A stretch of 50,711 nt of DNA from an uncultured Bacteroidales bacterium (GTDB taxonomy: Bacteria; Bacteroidota; Bacteroidia; Bacteroidales; WCHB1-69), in contig ONAB01000020.1 of assembly GCA_900315705.1 (NCBI GenBank), positions 1 to 50,711 on the forward strand, read 5' to 3'. The notes beneath the pieces are model-generated. The model had not been told where the DNA came from, did no database searches, and saw only the letters and a program-made list of their open reading frames with translations. Every line of letters begins with the position of its first letter. The first letter of the stretch is position 1. Below, piece after piece: positions 7,977-16,310 of this stretch. The translations under genes were made by a program, and so were the position numbers.

Positions 7977-10321
7977 AGGTATATCAGTTAGGGCAAATAC
8001 CCGAGGAGATTTATCCTTTTGTGGGAGGCAAGGCGAAAGGGCTGGATATGTTGGTCCGGCAGGGATTCACAGTTCCCCAAGGCTTTGTCATTACCGAAAC
8101 GGAACAAATAGATGAAGAGGCTGTTTGTCAGGCTTTTGATGCTATGGATGCGCGGCAGGTGTCGGTGCGTTCTTCCGCCTCCAACGAAGACCAGTCTGCT
8201 GTTTCTAATGCGGGCCAGTATGAGACTTGCCTGTTTGTGGACCGTGCCCATCTGATGGAGAGTGTCAGGAAATGTCTGGACTCCCTGAACTCCCGGCGTG
8301 TGGAGGATTATGCCCGTCACTTCGAGTTGGGCCGGGGCGCGATGAATATTGTGGTTCAGGAGATGATTGACAGCGACAAGGCGGGGGTGCTTTTCACCGC
8401 CGGCCCGAACAACGGATCGGCCATCCTCATCGAGGCGGTCGAAGGGCAGGGCGAGAATCTGGTTTCCGGTCAGGTTTCTGCCCGCCGATACGAGATTTCC
8501 CGCAAATGTTACCGCCCTTGCGGCGACGATTTGCTCGCTGAAGATGAAATCAGGGAACTCTATGAAACCGGAAAAAAGGTGCGTGCGGTTTTTGGAGAGG
8601 AGAAGGATCTGGAATGGGCTATCCACAAAGGCAAACTTTACCTGTTGCAAATGCGCCCCATTACGACGGAAATTATTGATATTGAGGAGTTCGACCGTGA
8701 CGATGACCTGAGCGGGCACCTGTTTACCAAGAGGAATGTGGGCGAGATGATGCCCGGGGCTGTCACGCCGCTGACGTTGTCCACTTCTGCAAATGCCATC
8801 GACTACGGTATGCGCTATATGCTCTACAAGGCCGGCGTGTACCGCTCGCCATACGAGGAAAAGCCGCTGCGGCTGATTTCTTCCATATCGGGACATCTGT
8901 TCTTTGATATGAACCTGCTCTACAATATGTATGCTAAAGTTGGGATTGCCGATCCGCAGTCGATGAATCTGTCCATTATGGGCGAATATCACGACTATCC
9001 TCCTGTTACCGCCAAGTTCTCCAATCCGATTGTCCGCGGCATCAATTCCTTGAAATTTTTACGTTACGTGTTTTCCGGCCATCGCGCGATGAAGCGTTTC
9101 GATGCGCTGTTGACCAAAGTCCATTTTACCAAAACCTCTTTATACAAGGAACTTTATCAGAGTATCGACCGCAATCTTGCCTATTTGGACGAAAGCCTCA
9201 TCTACCACTATGCTTCGTCGTCGTATTCCGGCAGCGCCTCCAGCACCCTTTACAGGATGGTGGACAAGTATTTTCCCGACAAGAAGAAGTATCAGTCTTT
9301 TTTGTCGCATCTGCTGACCAATATCCCTAATATCGAAAGTGCCGATATCCTGTTGCGCTTGCAGGAGATGGCGTCATTGATCAAGAAGCGGGAGCCGCAG
9401 GCCGTGCATTTTACCGCCGGCGAATTGCTGGAGTACATTAAAAGCGATGCCGAAATCAATGCGAAATACCGGCAGTTCCTGTTCCGGCACGGCCATCGCT
9501 GCATCAAGGAGGCGGAGATGCGAAACAAACCGTGGAGAGATGACGAGATGCCGCTGATGAATTATCTGTTGAGCATTATCAACTCGCCGATGAACCTTAC
9601 CCAAAGCGAAGAAGCGATTGATTTTCAGAAAGAATTCGCATTCATCAAGAACCCGCTGCTTAAAAATGCCTCCATATCATTTGCCAAAAAGGCCCGGCAG
9701 GCGGTGGTGGACCGCGAATACACGAAATCCTTGCTGATTCGAATCATCGATTTGTTCAAAACGCAGTACGCGCGCTTGGCCACTTTGTTGGTGGAGGCCA
9801 ATCTCCTTGCGGATACGGATTTGATCTATTTTCTGACCCATTCTGACATCGGCAGGCTGATTGACGGGGATACCGCTCTCGTTGCTGTGGCCGAAAGGCG
9901 CCGGAAAGCATACGCCATCCAGGAGACCCTCTCTTTTGATGATATCTATATTGGCAAACCTACGGCGGATGTGCTCGATGTGAAGCAGAGCGATGGTGTG
10001 ATGAATGGTGTTCCCGTATCAAACGGGGAGTGTGAGGGGCGTGTGCGGGTCGTTTATTCGGTTGAAGACGCCAACAAGCTACAAGAAGGTGAGATAATGG
10101 TGGCGCGCTTCACCGACATTGGCTGGACTCCCTACTATTCGGTTGTCAACGGTTTGATTACGGAGATAGGCTCGTCCCTGTCGCACGGGGCGGTAGTGGC
10201 GCGCGAGTATGGGCTGCCCGCCATTGTCAATGTGAAAGGGGCCACCAAACTGCTGAAAAACGGCGACCGCATCAGGATGGATGCTGGCAAGGGAACGGTT
10301 GTCATCGCCGAAGCATCATAG
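7973..10321 (+). CDS. PEP-synthase-like ATP-grasp phosphotransferase (PigC/rifampicin phosphotransferase type)
   Basis: The 782 aa have the PPDK_N ATP-grasp domain at 1-235 (GGKAKGLDMLV at the start, VRSSASNED near 60, ending LYLLQMRPIT), a helical middle (about 250-680) and a PEP-utilizing swivelling domain at about 685-782. The catalytic phospho-His is His738 in SSLSHGAVVAREYGLP. The classical C-terminal PEP-binding TIM barrel is missing, so this is not a true PEP synthase. The layout matches rifampicin phosphotransferase and the prodigiosin enzyme PigC, which move a phosphate from ATP to a small molecule through the His. It is coupled to the AttH-like gene upstream. The substrate is unknown. 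Confidence 0.85.
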   Translation: MKVYQLGQIPEEIYPFVGGKAKGLDMLVRQGFTVPQGFVITETEQIDEEAVCQAFDAMDARQVSVRSSASNEDQSAVSNAGQYETCLFVDRAHLMESVRKCLDSLNSRRVEDYARHFELGRGAMNIVVQEMIDSDKAGVLFTAGPNNGSAILIEAVEGQGENLVSGQVSARRYEISRKCYRPCGDDLLAEDEIRELYETGKKVRAVFGEEKDLEWAIHKGKLYLLQMRPITTEIIDIEEFDRDDDLSGHLFTKRNVGEMMPGAVTPLTLSTSANAIDYGMRYMLYKAGVYRSPYEEKPLRLISSISGHLFFDMNLLYNMYAKVGIADPQSMNLSIMGEYHDYPPVTAKFSNPIVRGINSLKFLRYVFSGHRAMKRFDALLTKVHFTKTSLYKELYQSIDRNLAYLDESLIYHYASSSYSGSASSTLYRMVDKYFPDKKKYQSFLSHLLTNIPNIESADILLRLQEMASLIKKREPQAVHFTAGELLEYIKSDAEINAKYRQFLFRHGHRCIKEAEMRNKPWRDDEMPLMNYLLSIINSPMNLTQSEEAIDFQKEFAFIKNPLLKNASISFAKKARQAVVDREYTKSLLIRIIDLFKTQYARLATLLVEANLLADTDLIYFLTHSDIGRLIDGDTALVAVAERRRKAYAIQETLSFDDIYIGKPTADVLDVKQSDGVMNGVPVSNGECEGRVRVVYSVEDANKLQEGEIMVARFTDIGWTPYYSVVNGLITEIGSSLSHGAVVAREYGLPAIVNVKGATKLLKNGDRIRMDAGKGTVVIAEAS

Positions 10322-10339
10322 TTTTGAATGTTTTTTTTG

Positions 10340-10347
10340 TATTTTTG
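10340..10347 (+). promoter_or_regulatory. -7 promoter element for the fucosidase gene
   Basis: TATTTTTG, a perfect TAnnTTTG, starts 19 bp after the stop of the preceding gene and ends 33 bp before the next start. Confidence 0.55.
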
Positions 10348-10379
10348 CAGCATAGAATCGGTATAATCTCTGCTGAACT

Positions 10380-11921
10380 ATGACGCAAAAAAGAAGAACC
10401 GCCAAGCGTGTCGCCAACCTTGACGAGGTGGCGCGCCTTAACTATAGGGTGAAAAGGACATTCTTGCTCCTGTTTCTTTTCTTTTGGGGAATTCGCCTCC
10501 TGGCGCAGAATCCTCCCGCCCCTTACGGACCTGTGCCCACACCCGCGCAGGTGGCCTGGCAGCGGATGGAGATGAATATGTTCTGCCACTTCGGACCCAA
10601 CACCTTCACCGGTTTGGAGTGGGGCGAGGGCACGGAGCCAGAGGATATTTTCAACCCTGTTGCCCTCGACTGCGACCAGTGGGTGGCAGTGGCCAAGAAC
10701 GCAGGATTCCAAGGCATCATCCTCACTGCCAAGCACCACGACGGCTTTTGCCTGTGGCCCAACCCGCAGAGCACGCACACCGTGCGCGAAAGTGCGTGGC
10801 GCAACGGCCAGGGCGATGTGCTGCGCGAGTTGTCCGATGCCTGCCAAAAGGGCGGCGTGAAGTTCGGCATCTACATCTCCCCGTGGGATCGCAATGCGCC
10901 CACCTACGGCACATCGGCATACAACAAGGTGTTCCTCAAGACGTTGCGGCACGCCCATACGAACTACGGTCCCATTTTCGAGCAATGGTTCGACGGGGCC
11001 AACGGCGAGGGCCCGAACGGTAAGAAGCAGGTTTATGACTGGAAGAAGTTCAACGGGCAGACGAAGAAGCTGCAGCCCAATGCAGTGATTTTCAGCGATG
11101 TGGGTCCGGGATGCCGCTGGGTAGGCAACGAAGAGGGAAAATGCGGGCGCACCTGCTGGTCGCGGCTCGACGTGGCCGGGTTCGGTCCGGGTGCCGATGC
11201 CCCATCGCAGGACACGCTCAACGCTGGCAACTACAACGGCGTCCGCTGGATTCCCGCCGAGACGGACGTCTCCATCCGGCCGGGCTGGTTCTGGCGCGCG
11301 AGCGAGCACCCGAAGAGCGTGCAGGAATTGCTGAAGATCTACTATAACAGCGTGGGTCGCAACTCGTTGCTGCTGCTCAACGTGCCGCCCGACAACCGCG
11401 GCCTCATCCCCGCCGAGGACTCGCTGCGTTTGGTGGAGTTTCGTGCCGCCCTAGACAGTATCTTCGCGCAAGATCTGGCGAAAAAGGCGCATATTAATGC
11501 GTCTAATTGCCGTTCGAAGAATAAAAAATCTAATATTTTTGCTTTTGAATGTCAAAATGAGGTCCCGAGCAGTTTTAACTTAATAAACGATAGTTACGAT
11601 GCTTATTGGGCCACTGACGACACCGTAACTGCCGCGTGGGTTACATTGGAATTTCGTGAACCGCAGACCTTCAACCGCGTGATGCTGCAAGAATACATCC
11701 AGCTCGGCCAGCGCGTGGAGAAGTTCCACATAGAGGTAGAAGACAAGAACGGCCACTGGCGCACCATCGCCGAGGAGACCACCATCGGGTACAAACGCCT
11801 TGTCCTAACCGAGACAGTTACCACGAAAAAGGTGAGAATAGTCATCGACAGGAGCCGCGCCTGCATCGTGCTGAACCGGGTGGGGCTGTTCTTGGACAAT
11901 GTGTACCAAGGAGAACGTTGA
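10380..11921 (+). CDS. Secreted alpha-L-fucosidase, GH29, with C-terminal discoidin-like domain
   Basis: The 513 aa comprise a signal segment (hydrophobic LLLFLFFWGIRLLA, about 29-42, after an unusually long basic N-region), a GH29 catalytic barrel (about 45-370) and a C-terminal F5/8 type C (discoidin) carbohydrate-binding-like domain (about 390-513). GH29 landmarks are FCHFGPNTF (about 68-76), AKHHDGFCLWP (about 117-127) and FEQWFDGANGEG, where Asp205 is the expected nucleophile. The short conserved loop resembles GH29-B enzymes that cut alpha-1,3/4-linked fucose in host glycans (inference). An AT-rich linker (nt 11500-11580) separates the domains. The next gene's -7 element lies 36 bp after the stop, so this is probably a single-gene unit. 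Confidence 0.93.
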   Translation: MTQKRRTAKRVANLDEVARLNYRVKRTFLLLFLFFWGIRLLAQNPPAPYGPVPTPAQVAWQRMEMNMFCHFGPNTFTGLEWGEGTEPEDIFNPVALDCDQWVAVAKNAGFQGIILTAKHHDGFCLWPNPQSTHTVRESAWRNGQGDVLRELSDACQKGGVKFGIYISPWDRNAPTYGTSAYNKVFLKTLRHAHTNYGPIFEQWFDGANGEGPNGKKQVYDWKKFNGQTKKLQPNAVIFSDVGPGCRWVGNEEGKCGRTCWSRLDVAGFGPGADAPSQDTLNAGNYNGVRWIPAETDVSIRPGWFWRASEHPKSVQELLKIYYNSVGRNSLLLLNVPPDNRGLIPAEDSLRLVEFRAALDSIFAQDLAKKAHINASNCRSKNKKSNIFAFECQNEVPSSFNLINDSYDAYWATDDTVTAAWVTLEFREPQTFNRVMLQEYIQLGQRVEKFHIEVEDKNGHWRTIAEETTIGYKRLVLTETVTTKKVRIVIDRSRACIVLNRVGLFLDNVYQGER

Positions 11922-11956
11922 CATCAGGGCATTTCCCTCTTTCCGATGGTTTTTTG

Positions 11957-11964
11957 TATTTTTG
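11957..11964 (+). promoter_or_regulatory. -7 promoter element for the nuclease gene
   Basis: TATTTTTG lies 31 bp before the chosen start at 11995. It supports that ATG over an upstream in-frame one at 11899 that would overlap the fucosidase gene. Confidence 0.6.
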
Positions 11965-11994
11965 CCGAAATTATTCATAGAAAACGTTATCGAT

Positions 11995-12828
11995 ATGACG
12001 CAGAAAAAGAAGACCCGAGTGGCAATTGTGTTCTTGGCCATCCTCGTGGGATGCGGCCTCTTGACCTATTTGTTCTCCCAAAAGGGTGAATCAGCCGGCG
12101 TGCGGCCGACTGCCAGTTCCCGTTCCACGGCAGAGCCAACTCCCGATCTGCTGGAGATTCCCGTGCTGAAGGCGGACCGCCCCGAGCAGATCATCGCGCA
12201 CAAGGGCTACACGGTCAGCTACAACTCCGACTGGTGCGTGCCCAATTGGGTGGCATACGAGCTGACCCGTGAGGAGGTGCGTGGCACGGTGCCCCGCGCC
12301 GTACACTTTGAACCCGACCCCGATGTGAAAGGCGTTTGCCCCACCTATCGCGACTACTCGAGGTCCAGCTATACCCGTGGCCATATGGCACCGGCGGGCG
12401 ATATGAAATGGGATACCACCGCGATGCGTGAGTCGTTCTATCTCTCCAATGTATGCCCGCAGGACCACAACTTGAACGACGGCGACTGGAAGGTGTTGGA
12501 GGAGCAGGCCCGCTCGTGGGCTTATCGCTACGGGAGTGTCTATATCGCATGCGGTCCCATTATGTCGAACAATCCGGAGGTGATTGGACGCAATAATGTG
12601 GCCGTGCCCGATGCCTTCTACAAGGTGCTGCTGTGCAAGATCAACGGGCAATGGCAAGCCCTCGGTTTTGTGTTCGACAACAAGCCCGGACACCGTCAGC
12701 TCCACTATTATTGCCGAAGCATTGATGAGGTGGAGAACATCACCGGCATTGATTTCTTCCCCGCCCTGGATGATGAGATTGAAAACGCCATCGAGGCAAA
12801 GACCGATTTTTCGGCGTGGAGCAAGTGA
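11995..12828 (+). CDS. Membrane-anchored DNA/RNA non-specific endonuclease (NUC1/His-Me finger)
   Basis: From the ATG at 11995 the protein is 277 aa: a short cytoplasmic MTQKKKTR, one membrane helix (VAIVFLAILVGCGLLTYLF, about 9-27), a flexible linker, then the endonuclease domain. The catalytic motif reads YTRGHMAPA (His130; the usual D-R-G-H is T-R-G-H here). The metal-ligand helix reads NVCPQDHNLNDGDW with Asn161 as the Mg ligand. Family members cut single- and double-stranded DNA and RNA, here outside the inner membrane. The longer reading from 11899 has no promoter support. The last 5 codons and the following 75 bp recur imperfectly at 15896-15970. Confidence 0.9.
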   Translation: MTQKKKTRVAIVFLAILVGCGLLTYLFSQKGESAGVRPTASSRSTAEPTPDLLEIPVLKADRPEQIIAHKGYTVSYNSDWCVPNWVAYELTREEVRGTVPRAVHFEPDPDVKGVCPTYRDYSRSSYTRGHMAPAGDMKWDTTAMRESFYLSNVCPQDHNLNDGDWKVLEEQARSWAYRYGSVYIACGPIMSNNPEVIGRNNVAVPDAFYKVLLCKINGQWQALGFVFDNKPGHRQLHYYCRSIDEVENITGIDFFPALDDEIENAIEAKTDFSAWSK

Positions 12829-12900
12829 GTTTATGATTTTCCAGACTATAGACCATAGACCGTTGATTGTAAATTGCACGTTTCTAACATAACAAATGAT
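12808..12900 (+). repeat. Left copy of an imperfect direct repeat (end of nuclease gene and downstream)
   Basis: Three blocks recur in the same order at 15896-15970: TTTTCGGCGTGGAGCA (last codons of the nuclease), TAGACCATAGACC, and TTCTAACATAACAAATGAT. The pair brackets about 3 kb, suggesting insertion or duplication at the 3' end of the nuclease gene. Confidence 0.75.
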
Positions 12901-13142
12901 TATAGGATATAAAACTATCCTGAAGACGTTTTAATCCAATAGAAAAACCTCCGGAACAGCCTGTTGCAGCAAAAGATAACGCTGTGGTGCCAATTCCGAA
13001 GGTTTGAATGCGCAAAGAAACAAAAAAATCAATGCGTAAGTTTAACCTTCTTGAATAATTATTAGGGTATAGTTCACAACGGATTCGGGGAGATGTGACG
13101 ATTTGTGTAAATATAATCTTGCGGTTTGATTTGGATTTTTAT
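12901..13142 (+). other. Intergenic stretch with an imperfect inverted repeat
   Basis: AAACCTCCGGAA (12945-12956) pairs with TTCCGAAGGTTT (12994-13005), 11 of 12 positions, with GCAGC/GCTGT able to pair inside. It may be a terminator or structured RNA element downstream of the nuclease gene; there is no clear T-run. No coding frame is credible here. Confidence 0.35.
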
Positions 13143-13150
13143 TATTTTTG
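13143..13150 (+). promoter_or_regulatory. -7 promoter element for the ncRNA candidate
   Basis: TATTTTTG lies about 7 bp before the expected RNA start near 13157. CTTG at 13118-13121 is a possible -33 box with a 21-bp spacer. Confidence 0.55.
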
Positions 13151-13156
13151 CAACGT

Positions 13157-13357
13157 CAAAATTGACAATCGTTCTTTATTTGTAATAGTTCTTATAGGAG
13201 CGTATAACTTTCCTTGTCTTTTGAAATTTCCACGAACAAAAGCACAACAAGTAGTAAAGTTGTATCGCTCACGTGTATACGTGGGCTTTACTTTTTGTTG
13301 TGCAAGGTCGTGGAAAACCTCAAAAGGCGAAAAGTTGAGCCCGCGTTTCTTTTTTGT
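13157..13357 (+). ncRNA. Rod-shaped structured RNA candidate, about 200 nt (6S-like?)
   Basis: Nested complementary blocks form one long irregular hairpin: GCG 13200-13202 with CGC 13342-13344; AACTTT 13206-13211 with AAAGTT 13331-13336; CTTTTGA 13218-13224 with TCAAAAG 13320-13326; TTTCCACGA 13227-13235 with TCGTGGAAA 13308-13316; an 18-bp stem 13242-13259 with 13286-13303 (one mismatch, one G-U); and a cap CACGTGTATACGTG (13270-13283). It has its own -7 element and a T-rich end (13345-13357). A lone 200-nt rod with its own promoter is what 6S RNA looks like (Bacteroidetes form: 6S-Flavo), but I cannot confirm that identity. No protein-coding frame is plausible. Confidence 0.55.
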
Positions 13358-13425
13358 TAATATACACTCTCGGGGGGCTCGGAGAGCGCGTGAATAATGC
13401 CGCGAAAGTGCATATCGGAAATACA

Positions 13426-14286
13426 ATGAGAAAAAAAACAGTTAAAGGGAACAACAATCTTTTGGTGATAATTGCTATAGCAATGTTTTTGCTTTCCGCT
13501 TGTAATAAGCCTATGCCAGAAGCTCGCTTTGGTTACAGGATTACGAATGGAAATAATTATGCAACTTGCCACTTGTATAACTACTCTTTAGAGTCTGACA
13601 CTTATGAATGGACGATGTATTGTCCCGATGGATCTGTTGAGACTAGTTATTCATTTGAACCATTGTTCAGGTGCTATCAAGGTGGAACTTACAAAATCAC
13701 CTTGATGGCAAAAAACAAGTACGGAACTGACCGTACCTCACAATACTTCAATATTAATTCAAATGGTGGCGGCAATGACAATCCCACAGCTTCCGCATAC
13801 ACGATTACGTGGTTGCGATTGGAGAAAATCCCAATGTTAGATTCCAACAACAGTTCTTGGGATACTGGTCTTTTCGGTGGTGGAGATCCCGATATTAAAT
13901 TCCAAATCCAAAATTCAACCAACACAACGACATACTACACTAGTTCTGTAAAAAACGATGTTTCATCATCAGATTTTCCTGTATCATGGTACAATGTGAA
14001 CACTACTTTAGAGATGGGGGTAGAGTACCGTATTCGATTTTTAGATGAGGATGGCGGCGTCGATTCTGATGATATTATGGCTAATTGTATTTGGAAACAA
14101 GCTGGATATTTTTATCCTGGCACTTCATCATACACCTGGTATTCTACAGATGGTACTATCAAGTTTACGGTAGGTTTGTCTTGGATTTATGGAAAAACCA
14201 ATGGTTATGTAATCACTCAAAGTGTGTTGGACAATGAAGCAACAGAGGGGAGTAACATTCCCATTCACCCTCAACAATCAAACTAA
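13426..14286 (+). CDS. Lipoprotein with PKD-like domain
   Basis: This encodes 286 aa from the ATG at 13426. A lipobox signal peptide (LLVIIAIAMFLLSAC, Cys about 25) predicts lipid attachment. A PKD-like fold follows (about 40-110): GYRITNGNNYATCHLYN... YEWTMYCPDGS and GGTYKITLMAKNKYGTD, the classic 'tension-to-fluctuation' pattern. The rest is unassigned and rich in Asn, Ser and Thr. An upstream in-frame start at 13354 lies inside the ncRNA's T-rich end and would add a non-signal extension, so I reject it. It lies in the segment bracketed by the 12808/15896 repeats, together with the transglutaminase-like gene. Confidence 0.75.
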   Translation: MRKKTVKGNNNLLVIIAIAMFLLSACNKPMPEARFGYRITNGNNYATCHLYNYSLESDTYEWTMYCPDGSVETSYSFEPLFRCYQGGTYKITLMAKNKYGTDRTSQYFNINSNGGGNDNPTASAYTITWLRLEKIPMLDSNNSSWDTGLFGGGDPDIKFQIQNSTNTTTYYTSSVKNDVSSSDFPVSWYNVNTTLEMGVEYRIRFLDEDGGVDSDDIMANCIWKQAGYFYPGTSSYTWYSTDGTIKFTVGLSWIYGKTNGYVITQSVLDNEATEGSNIPIHPQQSN

Positions 14287-14380
14287 TAGATGAAAGCAGT
14301 GTTTTCTTGTGATAGATATTGGGATTGGCTATACACACATAAATCAAAGTTGAATTTATATAATTAATTTGTTTAGGATT

Positions 14381-15649
14381 ATGGATCCGAAGATTGATTT
14401 TTCCGTTGACAAAACGAAAGTGGCTGTGGGCGACATAGTTGAAATAAAGTGGAAATGTTATGATGACGAAGGCTCAACAGAACTCACCATCGACAATGGC
14501 TTCCGACAACTTACAGAATCGGTCGGTTCATTTGGTTGTAAAAGAATCCGCATCAATCGGGCAAGTGCGAGAAAAGTGCAGATTACATTGGGGACAGTCA
14601 TAAACGGCAAAAAATGCAGTAGAAGTATAAGTGTTGATGTACGAAACAAACGAAAATCTGCGGCTGGTGTCCTTCCTGCTGAAAACGACATTATGGAATT
14701 GGAGTATAATGAACAAGGAGAGGCCCCTTGGTGGAGAAACGTCATATTTTTTGTTGCCACTTTGTTAATCACTATCCCAATTCTTCCAGTTATTTACAAA
14801 CTAATCCCCAATTTGAACTGGAATGGATGGGATAGACTTTTGGAGTTTTTCTTGCTGTTGTGTGCTGTTGGCGCCGTTTTGAGCATTAGACGGTGGTTTG
14901 ATATTGTTGCCTTTGTTTTGATGTTAACGATTTTGACGATGGGGACAATAAAAGATAACGGTTACGGTTTTAGACAATTAGCCCAAGACTATGGTGTTTT
15001 CAAGTATGAACGTAAACACAATAGTAAAATCAAAACCAAACCGATTATTATCCCCAAAACGAAAGACAATAAGTATGAGGCGTATAACAATAAGATACGA
15101 TTAGCCGCAGATTACAAGAATCCTGTAGTACGCAATTTTGCTGTTCAACAAACCACAGAAGAACCTTTCTCTACTTTTGGAAGTCAACAATACTCTGATG
15201 ATTTAATGAATATAGTACACGCCTTCGCTGTATTTAAGGCAATTAACAGCAATTGGAAATATGTTCATGATCCCAACGGTTTTGAATACAATTCAAAAGC
15301 CAGCGAGACTATTCAAAATCGTTCAAATGGGAAATTCACAGGAGATTGTGATGATCACGCCATATTGATGGCAGCTTGTGTCCAAGCAGTCGGAGCTAAA
15401 GCGCGGATAGTCCTTTCAAGTGATCACGAAATATGTCATGCGTATCCAGAACTCTATTTAGGTTCTTATAATAATACCATAACGGCATTCTATTTTATTG
15501 AAAAGCTCTTCCCCGAATATAGAGGTTCGCAAGAATTCCATTACTATAAGGATGATAATGGGGACTATTGGCTGAATCTGGATTATACTGAACCTTATCC
15601 TGGTGGAAGATTCCTTCAAGACAGCATTATGTCCATCATTTATCTATAA
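14381..15649 (+). CDS. Membrane transglutaminase-like cysteine protease
   Basis: The ATG at 14381 gives 422 aa; an upstream TTG at 14369 is less likely. An N-terminal Ig-like beta domain (about 1-95) is followed by a cluster of hydrophobic helices (about 121-145, 152-172, 175-195) and a C-terminal transglutaminase-like domain (about 285-422). The catalytic triad is visible: Cys323 in GDCDDHA, His353 in CHAYPELYLG and Asp401 in WLNLDYTE. Such domains act as peptidases or amidases or in cross-linking; the substrate is unknown. It follows the lipoprotein by 94 bp and may share its transcript. I know no characterised protein with this Ig-TM-transglutaminase order. Confidence 0.75.
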   Translation: MDPKIDFSVDKTKVAVGDIVEIKWKCYDDEGSTELTIDNGFRQLTESVGSFGCKRIRINRASARKVQITLGTVINGKKCSRSISVDVRNKRKSAAGVLPAENDIMELEYNEQGEAPWWRNVIFFVATLLITIPILPVIYKLIPNLNWNGWDRLLEFFLLLCAVGAVLSIRRWFDIVAFVLMLTILTMGTIKDNGYGFRQLAQDYGVFKYERKHNSKIKTKPIIIPKTKDNKYEAYNNKIRLAADYKNPVVRNFAVQQTTEEPFSTFGSQQYSDDLMNIVHAFAVFKAINSNWKYVHDPNGFEYNSKASETIQNRSNGKFTGDCDDHAILMAACVQAVGAKARIVLSSDHEICHAYPELYLGSYNNTITAFYFIEKLFPEYRGSQEFHYYKDDNGDYWLNLDYTEPYPGGRFLQDSIMSIIYL

Positions 15650-15672
15650 ACCGGATTTTGCAGTAATTATAA

Positions 15673-15847
15673 CATCCCGTCAGGGATGAAAGCTTGGTAG
15701 GGGAATTGTTGTGCGGGAACATCCCGATGTCCCGTCAGGGACAACACCGCACCACCAATTGGGGAATCCCAATGTCTTGCCCCTGAAGGGGCCGTATGGG
15801 CACCGTGTGTTGCGTCCTCCCTACCAAGCTTCTGTCCCAACGGGACA
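15673..15847. repeat. Cluster of REP-like palindromes
   Basis: Three hairpins share one theme: CATCCCGTCAGGGATG (15673-15688), TGTCCCGTCAGGGACA (15728-15743) and TGTCCCAACGGGACA (15833-15847). They are framed by an exact 12-bp inverted repeat, AGCTTGGTAGGG (15691-15702) and CCCTACCAAGCT (15819-15830). A relative lies at 31155-31168. This looks like a dispersed non-coding palindromic element family. Confidence 0.7.
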
Positions 15848-15895
15848 TAGAGATTGGGAATAGGGATTACGCCATTCATAGCGGCGGTCTTCTAA

Positions 15896-15970
15896 CTTTT
15901 CGGCGTGGAGCAGGTCTCTAGACCATAGACTGTAGACCATAGACCGCAAGGTTCTAACATAACAAATGAT
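15896..15970 (+). repeat. Right copy of the imperfect direct repeat
   Basis: This copies the last codons of the nuclease gene (TTTTCGGCGTGGAGCA, 15897-15912), the TAGACCATAGAC block (present twice here) and TTCTAACATAACAAATGAT (15952-15970). It has no adjoining nuclease sequence, so it is the duplicate and 12808-12900 the original. Confidence 0.75.
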
Positions 15971-16000
15971 CGAAAGGTCTCCGGTCTATAATCTCCGGTC

Positions 16001-16237
16001 TCAGTTCTTTTTCCTAATGCTTAAGAAATAAACGATAACGGTTGTTATCAATGCACCTGCGGTATAAAGCCACCAATAACCAAGCGTGTCGGACAAGGTT
16101 GGTTTCTCCGTATTTGTAAATAAGTCGGCTAAATAGCACGTCAGTACTAAAAATATCAACTCTACTACAAATAACCCAATGAATCCGAATACCTTTTTGG
16201 CTTTGCTTTGGGTAGGATTACTGTTGTTTTCTTCCAT
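16001..16237 (-). CDS. Small two-helix membrane protein
   Basis: The 78-aa protein has a polar N-terminus (MEENNSNPTQSKAKK), one hydrophobic helix (VFGFIGLFVVELIFLVLTCYLA, about 16-37), a short loop and a second helix (WWLYTAGALITTVIVYFLS, about 55-73), ending in RKKN. It has no recognised family. A minus-strand -7 element 50 bp upstream supports real expression. Confidence 0.6.
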   Translation of the reverse strand: MEENNSNPTQSKAKKVFGFIGLFVVELIFLVLTCYLADLFTNTEKPTLSDTLGYWWLYTAGALITTVIVYFLSIRKKN

Positions 16238-16289
16238 TTTTCAAATATTTTTTGTTTGAGATAAAAGCAATCCGCATTTTTTTATGCGG

Positions 16290-16297
16290 CAAAGATA
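16290..16297 (-). promoter_or_regulatory. -7 promoter element for the small membrane protein
   Basis: On the minus strand this reads TATCTTTG (TAnnTTTG). A 6-bp inverted repeat CCGCAT/ATGCGG (16272-16289) lies at or just after the expected start of transcription. Confidence 0.5.
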
Positions 16298-16310
16298 CAA
16301 AAAACAACAT

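Noticed and set aside
7973-10321. Classical PEP synthase (ppsA)
   Set aside because: The C-terminal PEP-binding barrel is absent and the order ends with the phospho-His domain, so a PigC/rifampicin-phosphotransferase type is the better call.
10302-11309. 335-aa open frame on the minus strand
   Set aside because: Antisense of the GH29 fucosidase gene, which has clear catalytic motifs.
15667-15879. 70-aa open frame on the minus strand
   Set aside because: It lies entirely over the REP-like palindromes.
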